Positions 49,594-57,711 of a DNA stretch of 64,000 nucleotides are shown piece by piece. Positions within the stretch are counted from its first letter, which is position 1, and every line of letters begins with the position of its first letter. Origin of the DNA: Prosthecochloris marina. Its GTDB lineage: Bacteria > Bacteroidota > Chlorobiia > Chlorobiales > Chlorobiaceae. The position numbers and the translations under genes are program-made. The DNA is taken from contig NZ_PDNZ01000001.1 in assembly GCF_003182595.1 (NCBI RefSeq), positions 1-64,000 on the forward strand, given 5' to 3'. The notes below the pieces were generated by a model. That model did not search any database and was not told where the DNA came from. It was given only the letters and a program-made list of their open reading frames with translations.

Positions 49594-49628
49594 AAAATAC
49601 GAGAGGCTGCCCTTTTTTGACAGCCTCT
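49594..49628 (-). terminator. Hairpin downstream of the small basic protein gene (repeat element copy)
   Basis: AGAGGCTG (49602-49609) and CAGCCTCT (49621-49628) form a perfect 8-bp stem. It lies 21 bases past the stop of the gene at 49649-49843. The element shares AAAATAC, RAGAGGCTG and CCCTTTTT with the one at 40286-40327. Confidence 0.55.
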
Positions 49629-49648
49629 TCATCGCAAAAAAGCTATGC

Positions 49649-49843
49649 TCACTTGGTTGCTTTACTGATAAAGTCAGTAAGGACTTTCTGGTCGTTCTCG
49701 CCGTTTGGGATGCGAACGTTTTTTTCCATGAATTTCCAGGCGTTTGTTTTCTCAGACTTTACCGAGTAAACAAGTTTCGCAACCTTGAAATCATTTCCTC
49801 CTTTCTTTGCTGTCTTGTCGCCGAACGTTTGTTTCTTGGCCAT
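49649..49843 (-). CDS. Small basic protein, DUF4295-like
   Basis: A 64-residue Lys-rich protein: MAKKQTFGDK..., 'VAKLVYSVKSEKTNAWKFMEKNV' and 'VLTDFISKATK'. The MAKK start, 'SVKS.KT.A..F.E..V' core and 'V..F' ending resemble the DUF4295 family, a small protein found in Bacteroidetes/Chlorobi near ribosomal protein genes. Here no ribosomal gene is adjacent. Function is unknown; a terminator-like hairpin follows, supporting a real transcript. Confidence 0.65.
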   Translation of the reverse strand: MAKKQTFGDKTAKKGGNDFKVAKLVYSVKSEKTNAWKFMEKNVRIPNGENDQKVLTDFISKATK

Positions 49844-50293
49844 AACTCAGGAATCGGTTACATGTGATCGTACAGCAGGATAAACCCTGCAAAAAATTGA
49901 GAGGTAATGTAACAAAAAAACTGTTGAAGGACAAGTGCCTGGTAAAAGCTGAAAAGTGGGAATTCAGATATGCGTTCTCTTTTGTCAGGAGGTGCATCGG
50001 TCTCTATGATTGATCTGTATTTACGAACGATTTGTAATGATTTTCTTCTCTTTTTTGCTGTTTATACGTCTTAAATACTTGTAGAATGCTCTATTATTTC
50101 ATATATAATTTCATAGTTATATGGTTTTCCCTGACTTTTCCTGGTTGAAATTTCGGCAATCGGTAAATAACTGGAGTGGAGTTGAAAGTATCGTGTAGCG
50201 TTGATGCGATAACGATTACTTCACATGCCATGAAGAATTCTGCGGGCATTAACAGTGGGGGATTGTATAGTATCATTTTTAACTGTTTTTGCC
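49844..50293. other. Upstream region of the porin gene
   Basis: 450 bases with no gene. It contains the 56-bp element shared with the sox operon (50073-50128), then about 165 bases of 5' leader. A 13-bp direct repeat GCCATGAAGAATT at 50227-50239 and 50291-50303 spans the chosen porin start, so the upstream copy mimics it. Confidence 0.5.
50073..50128 (+). promoter_or_regulatory. AT-rich promoter/operator element, copy 1 (porin gene)
   Basis: A 56-bp stretch aligns without gaps to 51426-51481 with 43 identical positions by hand count. Both start AAATACTTGT. A -35-like TTGTAG (50079-50084) and -10 TATAAT (50104-50109) are spaced 19 bases. Overlapping the -10 is a dyad ATATAA-N8-TTATAT (50101-50120). 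Conservation across two promoters suggests a shared activator or repressor site. Confidence 0.5.
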
Positions 50294-51421
50294 ATGAAGA
50301 ATTTTTTCATGCTGCTTGTCTTTTTTTCAGTTGCCGGCTCGGTGATCGATGCTTTGGCAGTGGACTGGAACTGGAAAGGTGATGTCATGTATCGTTACCA
50401 GATTGACAATCCGGAAACGAAAGATAATAATCGTGACAGCCATCGCCTGCGTGTTCGTATAGGAGGCTTTCCTGCAATAAGCGACGTATTGAGTGCCGGC
50501 ATAGAGCTTTCGACGGGAGGGAGCAACCCTGTTTCGCGAATGCAGGTTCTTGGTGAAGGTTTCACTGCAAAGTCGTTCAAGCTCAACCAGGCCTATATTG
50601 ATTTTCACCCTATGGCATATGGTCTTGACGGGCATGTGGATATCATCTTCGGGAAGCGTGCTGTAAACGAGTCCATTATTCGAGTCAATGATCTTTTGTG
50701 GGATGCCGATCTTACCATGGAAGGTATATCTCTGCACTACGGTAAGGACGGCAGGAAACATCCTGCAGGTCTGAGCGCGGTTCTGGGTTACTATTTGATC
50801 GATGAGTCAGGCGATATCGAAAACGATCCTGCTTTCTGGGTATCACAATTGGCCTGGAATGGAAACGTCGACAATAACAATTTTATGATTGGTGCGGGCT
50901 TTTACAACTACCTCAATATTGCAGGTACCAATGTTTCTGGCTGGGCATATAAAGACAAGTTATTCAATAATAGCGGTACAGGTAGCGGCACCCCTGCGGC
51001 TACGCTGAAGTACGATTATGATGTGCTCGAAATCTTCATGCATTTCGATGCCGGGTTGACTGGGAAGGTTCCTTTGAAAGTTTACGGTCAATGTGCCATC
51101 AATGTAGCCGAGGACGTCGATGAGGAAAACAAGGCTTACTTGTTTGGAGCAAAACTTGGTAAGGCAACAAAGCCGGGGCGGTGGGAAATCGACGCCAATT
51201 ATTGTTACATCGAGAAAGATGCCTTGCTCGGGGCGTTCACCGACGGTACTCGTTTTGGAGGAGGGACTGACGGTAAAGGTTTCGAGTTAGGTGGTAAATA
51301 TCTGCTCGTAAAAAACTTGATGGTAAGTCTCAAGTACTATAACCATGATCAGGGCGTTGGTTCAGAAGAAGCAGGAGAAGGGCTTGATATCTGGCAGGCT
51401 GACCTTGTGGTCAAGTTTTAG
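50294..51421 (+). CDS. Outer-membrane porin-like protein
   Basis: A 375-residue protein. Signal peptide 'MKNFFMLLVFFSVAGSVIDALA' (split here as NFFMLLVFFSVAGS), then mature chain 'VDWNWKGDVMYRYQ' and alternating beta-strand pattern with Asn/Asp-rich turns, ending in Phe ('WQADLVVKF'), the outer-membrane barrel signature. It resembles putative porins of Chlorobi and Proteobacteria. ATG at 50294 is chosen because it sets the signal peptide at the start. It could import thiosulfate or other sulfur compounds; the sulfur link comes only from the shared upstream element and position. Confidence 0.75.
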   Translation: MKNFFMLLVFFSVAGSVIDALAVDWNWKGDVMYRYQIDNPETKDNNRDSHRLRVRIGGFPAISDVLSAGIELSTGGSNPVSRMQVLGEGFTAKSFKLNQAYIDFHPMAYGLDGHVDIIFGKRAVNESIIRVNDLLWDADLTMEGISLHYGKDGRKHPAGLSAVLGYYLIDESGDIENDPAFWVSQLAWNGNVDNNNFMIGAGFYNYLNIAGTNVSGWAYKDKLFNNSGTGSGTPAATLKYDYDVLEIFMHFDAGLTGKVPLKVYGQCAINVAEDVDEENKAYLFGAKLGKATKPGRWEIDANYCYIEKDALLGAFTDGTRFGGGTDGKGFELGGKYLLVKNLMVSLKYYNHDQGVGSEEAGEGLDIWQADLVVKF

Positions 51422-51425
51422 GGAA

Positions 51426-51481
51426 AAATACTTGTAAGTTTCACTATTTATTACTATATAATTACATAGTTGTATAATTTT
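51426..51481 (+). promoter_or_regulatory. AT-rich promoter/operator element, copy 2 (fccB-sox operon)
   Basis: The second copy of the 56-bp element. TTGTAA at 51432-51437 and TATAAT at 51457-51462 keep the same 19-base spacing; the dyad is ATATAA-N8-TTGTAT, with one mismatch to copy 1. It lies 35 bases before the flavoprotein ATG, as a sox operon promoter should. Confidence 0.55.
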
Positions 51482-51516
51482 GGGGGCTCGGTTTTACGCC
51501 TGGTAGAAAAATAGAA

Positions 51517-52815
51517 ATGATTATGAAGGCGATGATTACGCGCAGAGATTTTAACAGACTCTTTTTTGCCGGTCTTGCCGGGACGGTAATGGGACCTCTT
51601 GGTATACCGAAAAGGGTTTATGCCTCGACAAAGAACGTTGTCGTTATTGGTGGTGGGTTCGGAGGTGCAGCCGCCGCAAGACATATCAGGGAAATCGACC
51701 CTTCTGTTGCGGTAACGCTCGTCGAGCCAAAATCGGTGTATTACACTTGTCCCTTAAGCAACTGGGTTTTCTGCGGGCTGCAAAGTATCCAAGAGTTAGC
51801 ACAAACATACAAGTTATTGAAGGAGCGTTATGGGGTCGATGTCATTGCAGACAGGGCATATGCAATCGATCCGGTTAAATACAAAGTCAGACTCGAGAAA
51901 GGCAAGGTTCTGGAATACGATCGTCTTATCGTTTCGCCTGGAGTGAGTTTCGACTGGAACGCCATTGACGGTTACAGCGAGAAGGTTGCCGAGAGCAAAA
52001 TGCCTCATGCCTATGAGGCTGGTCAGCAAACGCTGTTGTTGCAAAAACAACTCACGTCAATGAAGGACGGAGGAACCGTGATCATCTGTCCGCCCGGTGG
52101 AGAGTACCGATGTCCTGTGGCTCCATATGAACGGGCAAGTTTGATTGCCCATTATCTCAAAAAGCACAAGGCGAAATCGCGTATTCTCGTGCTGGATGGC
52201 AAGGATGGATTTTCCGACCAAGATCAGTTTATGAAAGGATGGGAGCGCTTTTATCCGGGAATGATCGAATGGCGCGGGGCTTTTGCCGGTGGGAAGGTGG
52301 AGAGCGTCAATCCAGAGCAAATGAGTGTTGTTACCGAATTCGGCGATGAGTTCGCCGATGTGGTCAATGTCATTCCTCCACAAAAAGCGGGGGAAATCGC
52401 CCTCGATACCGGGCTTGCCGATGCTACCGGATGGTGCCCGGTAAACCCGCTGACGCTCGAGTCAACCATTCATCCCGGGATTCACGTGATAGGTGATGCA
52501 TGCGGCGCTGCACCTATGCCGAAATCAGGATTTGCCGCAGGCAGTCAGGGAAAAGTTGCTGCATCGGCAGTGATACGTCTTTTCAACGGAGAACTGCCAC
52601 AGTCACCTTCATTCGGCAGCATCTGTTACAGTCTTGTCACTCAGGGATACGGCTTTTCGGCGAAAGGTAACTTTTCGGTCGATTCAGGCCGGATAACGGT
52701 TGTACAGGGAGAGAGTGGGATGACGCCGATCGATGCTTCTGATGCACGTTATCGTGAAGAGGCTGACCAGGCTGTGACATGGTATCGGGACATTACAAAA
52801 AGTACCTGGGGGTGA
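51517..52815 (+). CDS. fccB: Sulfide dehydrogenase flavoprotein (FccB-type), first gene of the sox cluster
   Basis: A 432-residue flavoprotein. A Tat signal ('TRRDFNRLFFAGLAG') precedes the FAD-binding 'VVVIGGGFGGAAAARHI'. FccB-type redox cysteines lie in 'EYRCPVAPYER' (Cys199) and 'SICYSLVTQGYG' (Cys370), and 'YYTCPLSNWV' is also present. FccAB oxidises sulfide to sulfur compounds in the periplasm and reduces cytochrome c. No fccA cytochrome is adjacent, so its electron acceptor is unclear; green sulfur bacteria are known to carry such flavoproteins at the head of sox operons, sometimes called SoxF. The next gene begins nine bases after its stop. Confidence 0.88.
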   Translation: MIMKAMITRRDFNRLFFAGLAGTVMGPLGIPKRVYASTKNVVVIGGGFGGAAAARHIREIDPSVAVTLVEPKSVYYTCPLSNWVFCGLQSIQELAQTYKLLKERYGVDVIADRAYAIDPVKYKVRLEKGKVLEYDRLIVSPGVSFDWNAIDGYSEKVAESKMPHAYEAGQQTLLLQKQLTSMKDGGTVIICPPGGEYRCPVAPYERASLIAHYLKKHKAKSRILVLDGKDGFSDQDQFMKGWERFYPGMIEWRGAFAGGKVESVNPEQMSVVTEFGDEFADVVNVIPPQKAGEIALDTGLADATGWCPVNPLTLESTIHPGIHVIGDACGAAPMPKSGFAAGSQGKVAASAVIRLFNGELPQSPSFGSICYSLVTQGYGFSAKGNFSVDSGRITVVQGESGMTPIDASDARYREEADQAVTWYRDITKSTWG

Positions 52816-52823
52816 ATTGTGCC

Positions 52824-53231
52824 ATGAGCGGTGGTGCTGTTGTCGTGAGATGTTTTTCTGTAATCAAACGTAAGATGACTATGACGCATATCTGCATGAT
52901 TGCTGCAGCTGTTTTTTTCCTGTTCCCCATGTCTCTCGTGGCCGATGAGCCTGGTGAAGAACAGATCGAGCTTGGCCGGAAGGTGTCCTTCGACAGCATG
53001 AAAGGGAACTGTCTTGCCTGTCACATGATGTCGGGAGGAGAACAGCCGGGTAATTTCGGTCCTCCTCTGATCCAGATGAAAGCGAGGTTTCCGGAAAGGT
53101 CCGTCCTTCATCGTCAGATCTGGGATGCTACGGAAAAAAATCCCAAAAGCATCATGCCCCCATTCGGCAAACATGGTATTCTTAGCGAGGAAGAGATGGA
53201 TGCCGTAGTTGATTACATGTACGCTCTATGA
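52824..53231 (+). CDS. soxX: SoxX, monoheme cytochrome c of SoxAX
   Basis: A 135-residue protein with a signal peptide and one heme motif CLACH (63-67) and an axial Met in 'SIMPPFGKHGIL' (Met111). SoxX partners SoxA to oxidise thiosulfate and couple it to the SoxY cysteine in the periplasm. ATG at 52824 is chosen as GGGGGTG lies about nine bases upstream; an internal ATG at 52875 would give a shorter signal peptide. Confidence 0.92.
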   Translation: MSGGAVVVRCFSVIKRKMTMTHICMIAAAVFFLFPMSLVADEPGEEQIELGRKVSFDSMKGNCLACHMMSGGEQPGNFGPPLIQMKARFPERSVLHRQIWDATEKNPKSIMPPFGKHGILSEEEMDAVVDYMYAL

Positions 53232-53276
53232 TTTTTCTTTTTTCAAAAACCATTTTTCCGATAACAGGAGGTAAAC

Positions 53277-53738
53277 ATGACCATTTCGCGACGTCGTTTT
53301 TTAAGGACAGTCGGAGGATCTCTGGCCTGTGTGGCACTTGCCGCCACGATTCCCGTTCAGGTTTTAGCAAAAAGGAGTGACGAGGCTTTCCAGTCGGGGA
53401 GTCTTGAGGAAGCAATCAAAGCGAAATACGGCTCTTTGCCGATAGAGGATTCAAGCCAGATACAGATCAAGGCGCCGGAAATTGCTGAAAACGGTGCGTT
53501 TGTTCCTGTTACGATATCCACAGGTATACCGGGTGCTACCAGCATCAGCATTTTTGCCGAAGCTAATTTTTCACCGCTTGTTGCATCGTTTGACGTTTTG
53601 CCGCGTATGCATCCTGATGTCTCCTTGAGGATTCGTATGGCAAAAACATCGGATATCACCGTTCTCGTAAAGGCAGGAGATAAGCTCTACAGGGCTACCC
53701 GTGAGGTCAAGGTTACCATCGGCGGCTGTGGCGGATAA
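53277..53738 (+). CDS. soxY: SoxY, sulfur carrier subunit of SoxYZ
   Basis: A 153-residue protein with Tat signal 'SRRRFLR' and cleavage near 'VQVLA'. The C-terminus is the swinging-arm GGCGG, whose Cys151 carries thiosulfate-derived intermediates. SoxY pairs with SoxZ. The strong ribosome-binding site AGGAGG before ATG 53277 is one of the best in the window, fitting the need for abundant carrier. Confidence 0.95.
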   Translation: MTISRRRFLRTVGGSLACVALAATIPVQVLAKRSDEAFQSGSLEEAIKAKYGSLPIEDSSQIQIKAPEIAENGAFVPVTISTGIPGATSISIFAEANFSPLVASFDVLPRMHPDVSLRIRMAKTSDITVLVKAGDKLYRATREVKVTIGGCGG

Positions 53739-53768
53739 AAATTTAAAAAACATACAATGGGGGTTACG

Positions 53769-54074
53769 ATGAAAGTAAAAGCTGTTGCCAAAGGAGATGC
53801 AGTGTCTGTAAAAATGCTTATCAAGCATCCAATGGAAATGGGACGTCGCAAGGATGCGGAAGGAAATCTGATTCCGGCGCACTATATCACCGAGGTGACT
53901 GTGAAATTCAAAGGGGAGGTCGTTTTCCATTCCGAACTTGGTCCGGGTGTTTCGATGGATCCTTATCTGGCCTTTACTTTTGACGGTGCAAAAGCAGGAG
54001 ATTCGATATCACTAAGCTGGGTTGACAACAAGGGGCAAGGTGAGAGTGTCGATGCGGTCATCGGCGGTACCTAA
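53769..54074 (+). CDS. soxZ: SoxZ, partner of SoxY
   Basis: A 101-residue SoxZ: 'IKHPMEMGRRKDAEGNLIPAHYITEVTVKF' and 'GPGVSMDPYLAFTFDGAKAGDSISLSWVDNKG' are characteristic. It has no signal peptide and is co-exported with SoxY through the Tat system. An ATG at 53757 is also in frame; 53769 is preferred since family similarity begins there. Confidence 0.93.
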   Translation: MKVKAVAKGDAVSVKMLIKHPMEMGRRKDAEGNLIPAHYITEVTVKFKGEVVFHSELGPGVSMDPYLAFTFDGAKAGDSISLSWVDNKGQGESVDAVIGGT

Positions 54075-54099
54075 TCAAATATCATTTATCGGAACAGTT

Positions 54100-54951
54100 A
54101 TGAAGAAAATATCACAGAGTCGCGTGTTCCTGCTGTTGCTTCTGCCGGTTATTATGCTATGGTCATGTCAGACAAAAGATTACAATGCCCTTGTCAACAA
54201 AGATATCGAGGAGTTCAGGGCGTACTTTTCCGAAAGGTTTCCTGATGTTGAGCTCGATGATTTCGCGGACGGTGTCTATGCCATAAACGAGAATGCACGG
54301 GAGCAATGGCTGGCAATGGAGGATTTCCCGCCATACTCCATCGCAGTTGAGGAGGGCCAGGCTTTGTTCGAGAAATCGTTCTCGAACGGGAAAACCTATA
54401 AAGACTGTTTTCCTGAAGGAGGTGCCGTTCGTCACAATTATCCCTATTTCGACGAACAACGCAACATGGTCGTTACCCTCGAGATGGCCATCAACGAATG
54501 CCGTGAGGCAAACGGTGAAAAAAAACTCGAGTACAAAAAAGGGGATATTGCCAAAATTTCAAGCTACATGGCTTATATCAGCAGAGGCGAACCCGTTGAG
54601 GTGAAGGTCGCGAGTGAAGGTGCTTATGAGGCATATCTCAAAGGTAAGGAGTTTTTCTATGCGAAACGAGGACAGCTCAACATGTCGTGTGCCGGCTGTC
54701 ATATGCGTTACTCCGGCAGGCGTCTGCGGTCCGAGGTCATAAGCCCCGCGCTGGGCCACCCGGTCCACTTTCCTGTTTTTCGGTTGAAATGGGGAGAGAT
54801 CGGAACACTTCACAGGCGTTACGCGGGATGCAACAGGAATATCGGGGCAAAACCTCTGGCTATACAGGGTGAGGAATACCGTAACCTGGAATTTTTCCAA
54901 ACCGTGATGTCGAATGGCATGCATTTCAATGGTCCGGCTTCACGCAAATAA
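54100..54951 (+). CDS. soxA: SoxA, cytochrome c of SoxAX with active-site cysteine
   Basis: A 283-residue protein with an N-terminal signal ending in 'LWSC' (possible lipoprotein). One heme motif CAGCH (197-201) is present, and the active-site Cys244 lies in 'YAGCNRNIGAKPLA'; in known SoxA that Cys is a persulfide-like heme ligand. Only one heme motif is seen, as in the monoheme SoxA of green sulfur bacteria, whereas many proteobacterial SoxA have two. ATG at 54100 is chosen since the earlier frame runs inside soxZ. Confidence 0.93.
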   Translation: MKKISQSRVFLLLLLPVIMLWSCQTKDYNALVNKDIEEFRAYFSERFPDVELDDFADGVYAINENAREQWLAMEDFPPYSIAVEEGQALFEKSFSNGKTYKDCFPEGGAVRHNYPYFDEQRNMVVTLEMAINECREANGEKKLEYKKGDIAKISSYMAYISRGEPVEVKVASEGAYEAYLKGKEFFYAKRGQLNMSCAGCHMRYSGRRLRSEVISPALGHPVHFPVFRLKWGEIGTLHRRYAGCNRNIGAKPLAIQGEEYRNLEFFQTVMSNGMHFNGPASRK

Positions 54952-54964
54952 GGAGAAAAGAGTG

Positions 54965-55270
54965 ATGAAGAAACTGATGCCATGGTGCTGCTTTCTGATA
55001 TTGTTGCTGTCAGGTCCTGCGCTTTATGCTGCTCCTTCTGCAGAGCAACTTATCCTGCAGGCAGAGGAGGCCAGGAAAGGAGCGGCAGATCTGGGCTTTG
55101 AATGGAGGGATACAGCCTCCCTTATAGCCGAGGCCCGCGAGGCACTGGAAAAAGGTCTGGAGGAGCAGGCTGCTGTGCTTGCAGGAGAGGCATTGCGCCA
55201 GGGAGAGTTGGCTATCGAGCAAGGGACTTTCATGCACAACCATTGGCAGGAATTTATTCCGGAACACTGA
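54965..55270 (+). CDS. soxK: SoxK, SoxAX-binding protein (SAXB)
   Basis: A 101-residue exported protein with signal peptide 'FLILLLSGPALYAAPSA' and a helical mature part 'LILQAEEARKGAADLGFEWRDTASLIAEAREALEKG'. In Chlorobaculum the SoxK/SAXB protein binds SoxA and SoxX and enhances SoxAX activity. ATG at 54965 has AAGGAG upstream. The order soxA-soxK-soxB is the green-sulfur arrangement. Confidence 0.88.
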   Translation: MKKLMPWCCFLILLLSGPALYAAPSAEQLILQAEEARKGAADLGFEWRDTASLIAEAREALEKGLEEQAAVLAGEALRQGELAIEQGTFMHNHWQEFIPEH

Positions 55271-55321
55271 GCTGTTGCTTTTTCTGGCAGAGTAAAGACT
55301 TTCATTCAAAAAGAAAGAACT

Positions 55322-57076
55322 ATGCAAATTTCACGCCGTGAATTTCTTCGTATTCTTGGTATGGCCGGTGTCGCCGGCATGTTGCCGGCAGGTATTCAAG
55401 GTTGTAATTCGGCTGCTGATATGTACAGTTTTCCGGGGTTCGGAGATATCCGTCTGCTGCATATTACCGATACCCATGCACAACTGATGCCGGTTTATTA
55501 CCGTGAACCAAGCCTGAATCTGGGTTTCGGAGAGGCTTTCGGACGGCCTCCTCATCTGGTTGGTCAGGCTTTTCTTGAATATTACAAAATCTCCGCCGGC
55601 AGTCCTTTTGCTTATGCGTATACTTCTCTCGATTATGTCGATGCCGCTCAGCGGTTCGGAAAGCTTGGAGGGTTTGCGCATCTGAAGACCTTGGTCGACA
55701 AAATGAGGGGTGAGTTCGGCAGGGAAAAAACACTTCTGTTCGACACCGGTGATACATGGCAGGGTTCGGGGACGGCATTGTGGACAAAAGGAACCGATAT
55801 GGTCGATGTCTGTAACCTTCTCGGTGTTGATGTGATGACGGGTCACTGGGAGTTCACCCATGGAACCGAGGTTGTTCGCAGCAACCTCGAAAGGTTCAAG
55901 GGAGATTTTGTCGCCCAGAACGTAAAGGTCAAGGAAGAAGCGCTTTTCGACGGGGTAGAGGCATTCGATGAAATGACAGGGCATGCATTCCGGCCATACG
56001 TTATGAAAGAACTCGGCGGGCACAGAATAGCCGTGATCGGTCAGGCTTTTCCCTACACTCCAATTGCCAACCCGCAAAGATTCATTCCCGACTGGACGTT
56101 TGGTATCAACAGCATGGAGCTTCAGGAGTTGGTCGACAAGATCCGTCGAGATGAACGGCCCGATGCTGTTATACTTATCTCTCATAACGGTATGGATGTC
56201 GATGTCAAACTGGCAGGAGAGGTCAACGGTATCGATGTGATTTTCGGTGGCCACACCCATGATGCAGTTCCACGCCCATTTGAAGTTCGTAATGCCAGTG
56301 GCCGTACTCTTGTAACCAATGCAGGGTCGAACGGCAAGTTTCTGGGGGTGATGGATCTCGAGCTCGGAAACGGAACGGTACGGGATTATCGTTACCGGCT
56401 TTTACCCGTCTTTTCGAACGAACTCGGAGAAGACCGGAATATGAAAGCGATGATCGACGATATTCGCAAGCCTTACCTCGACAAGCTTCATCAACCGCTT
56501 GCAACAACAGATTCGTTGCTTTACCGAAGAGGTAATTTCGACGGCCCGTTCGACAAGGTTATCTGTGATGCGCTTATTGCCCGCAACGACGCCCAGATAG
56601 CCCTTTCACCCGGGTTTCGCTGGGGAACGACGCTTCTGCCCGGTCAAACCGTCACTATGGAGCATGTGCTCGATCAAACCTGTATGACCTATCCGGAAAC
56701 GTATGTGCGTGATATGACCGGTGCCCAGATCGGGGCTATTCTGGAAGATGTCGCAGACAACCTTTTCAATGCCGATCCCTACTACCAGCAGGGGGGGGAT
56801 ATGGTACGTGTTGGGGGTATGCAGTACACTATCAATCCCTCAGCGGTATTTGGAAAACGCATTGAGAATATGCGGCTTTCCGATGGTAAACCCATCGATG
56901 CTTCGGCCAAGTACCGGGTAGCGGGCTGGGCTACGGTTGGAGCTCAGTCTCCCGGGGAACCGGTTTGGGAGAGCGTTGCCGAATATTTAAAGGATGTCAA
57001 GACCGTTGAAGTAAACAGGTCAGGGTCACCGGTTGTAAAACATGCTGAATCCAATCCGGGTGCGGATTTTTCCTGA
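55322..57076 (+). CDS. soxB: SoxB, thiosulfohydrolase
   Basis: A 584-residue metallophosphatase-fold protein with Tat motif 'SRREFLR'. Metal ligands are in 'LHITDTHAQLMPVYY' (about 45-60), 'GDTWQGSGTALWTKG', 'HWEFTHG' (about 175), 'SHNGMD' (about 287) and 'GGHTHDAVPRP' (about 308). SoxB releases sulfate from S-sulfonated SoxY using two Mn ions. Length is typical. Its stop overlaps the ATG of soxW by one base. Confidence 0.95.
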   Translation: MQISRREFLRILGMAGVAGMLPAGIQGCNSAADMYSFPGFGDIRLLHITDTHAQLMPVYYREPSLNLGFGEAFGRPPHLVGQAFLEYYKISAGSPFAYAYTSLDYVDAAQRFGKLGGFAHLKTLVDKMRGEFGREKTLLFDTGDTWQGSGTALWTKGTDMVDVCNLLGVDVMTGHWEFTHGTEVVRSNLERFKGDFVAQNVKVKEEALFDGVEAFDEMTGHAFRPYVMKELGGHRIAVIGQAFPYTPIANPQRFIPDWTFGINSMELQELVDKIRRDERPDAVILISHNGMDVDVKLAGEVNGIDVIFGGHTHDAVPRPFEVRNASGRTLVTNAGSNGKFLGVMDLELGNGTVRDYRYRLLPVFSNELGEDRNMKAMIDDIRKPYLDKLHQPLATTDSLLYRRGNFDGPFDKVICDALIARNDAQIALSPGFRWGTTLLPGQTVTMEHVLDQTCMTYPETYVRDMTGAQIGAILEDVADNLFNADPYYQQGGDMVRVGGMQYTINPSAVFGKRIENMRLSDGKPIDASAKYRVAGWATVGAQSPGEPVWESVAEYLKDVKTVEVNRSGSPVVKHAESNPGADFS

Positions 57077-57666
57077 TGAATTTTTTCGATGAAGTCAATG
57101 AAAAGATACTGATAAACGACGATATGAATATGCACAAGTTGAGCACAGCATTTTCAGGACTTGGAATCTCCATGTTGCTTTTGGCGGTTATGATGGTAAG
57201 TCCGCAAACTTCGGTTTCCGGCCCTGTAATAAACGCCAAAGCCCTTGACGGAACGGAAATATCGAGCCGGAACCTGGCGGGTAAAGCCTACATTGTTAAT
57301 TTTTTCGCTTCATGGTGCCCCCCATGCCGTCAGGAAGTTCCGGATATGGTTGAACTGCAGGAGAAGTACAGTAAGAATGGTTTCACCTTTATCGGCGTCG
57401 GGTTCAGGGATGAAGAACAGAGTATCAGCGACTTTATCTGGGAGTATGGCATTAATTATCCCGTTATGATCGGAGATCAGGCGATGATTTCTACCTTTGG
57501 TGATTACATCCCCGGCGGACTACAGGCGATTCCCGTGTCATTTGTCATTGGCCGGGATGGCTCTCTAATCACGGTCGCTCAAGGGTTCCAGAACAGGGAA
57601 GCCCTGGAGCAACTGATTTTGCAGGCTCTTGAAACAGGCGAAGAGAAAGAGGCCGCGATTCAGTAA
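57076..57666 (+). CDS. soxW: SoxW, periplasmic thioredoxin
   Basis: A 196-residue thioredoxin-fold protein with an N-terminal signal helix and the active-site WCPPC (80-84) in 'FFASWCPPCRQEVPDMVELQ'. It is a TlpA/ResA-type reductase proposed to reduce SoxY or other Sox cysteines. ATG at 57076 overlaps the soxB stop, while an ATG at 57124 would begin right before the hydrophobic segment; both are reasonable. Followed by the DsbD-like gene that probably supplies its electrons. Confidence 0.9.
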   Translation: MNFFDEVNEKILINDDMNMHKLSTAFSGLGISMLLLAVMMVSPQTSVSGPVINAKALDGTEISSRNLAGKAYIVNFFASWCPPCRQEVPDMVELQEKYSKNGFTFIGVGFRDEEQSISDFIWEYGINYPVMIGDQAMISTFGDYIPGGLQAIPVSFVIGRDGSLITVAQGFQNREALEQLILQALETGEEKEAAIQ

Positions 57667-57711
57667 TAAAATTACGATTGTCGATTCATATCAATCTTAT
57701 TTTGCAAAACG

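Noticed and set aside
50176..50382. 68-residue frame overlapping the porin start
   Set aside because: It is an out-of-frame shadow of the porin signal peptide, although it carries the duplicated GCCATGAAGAATT.
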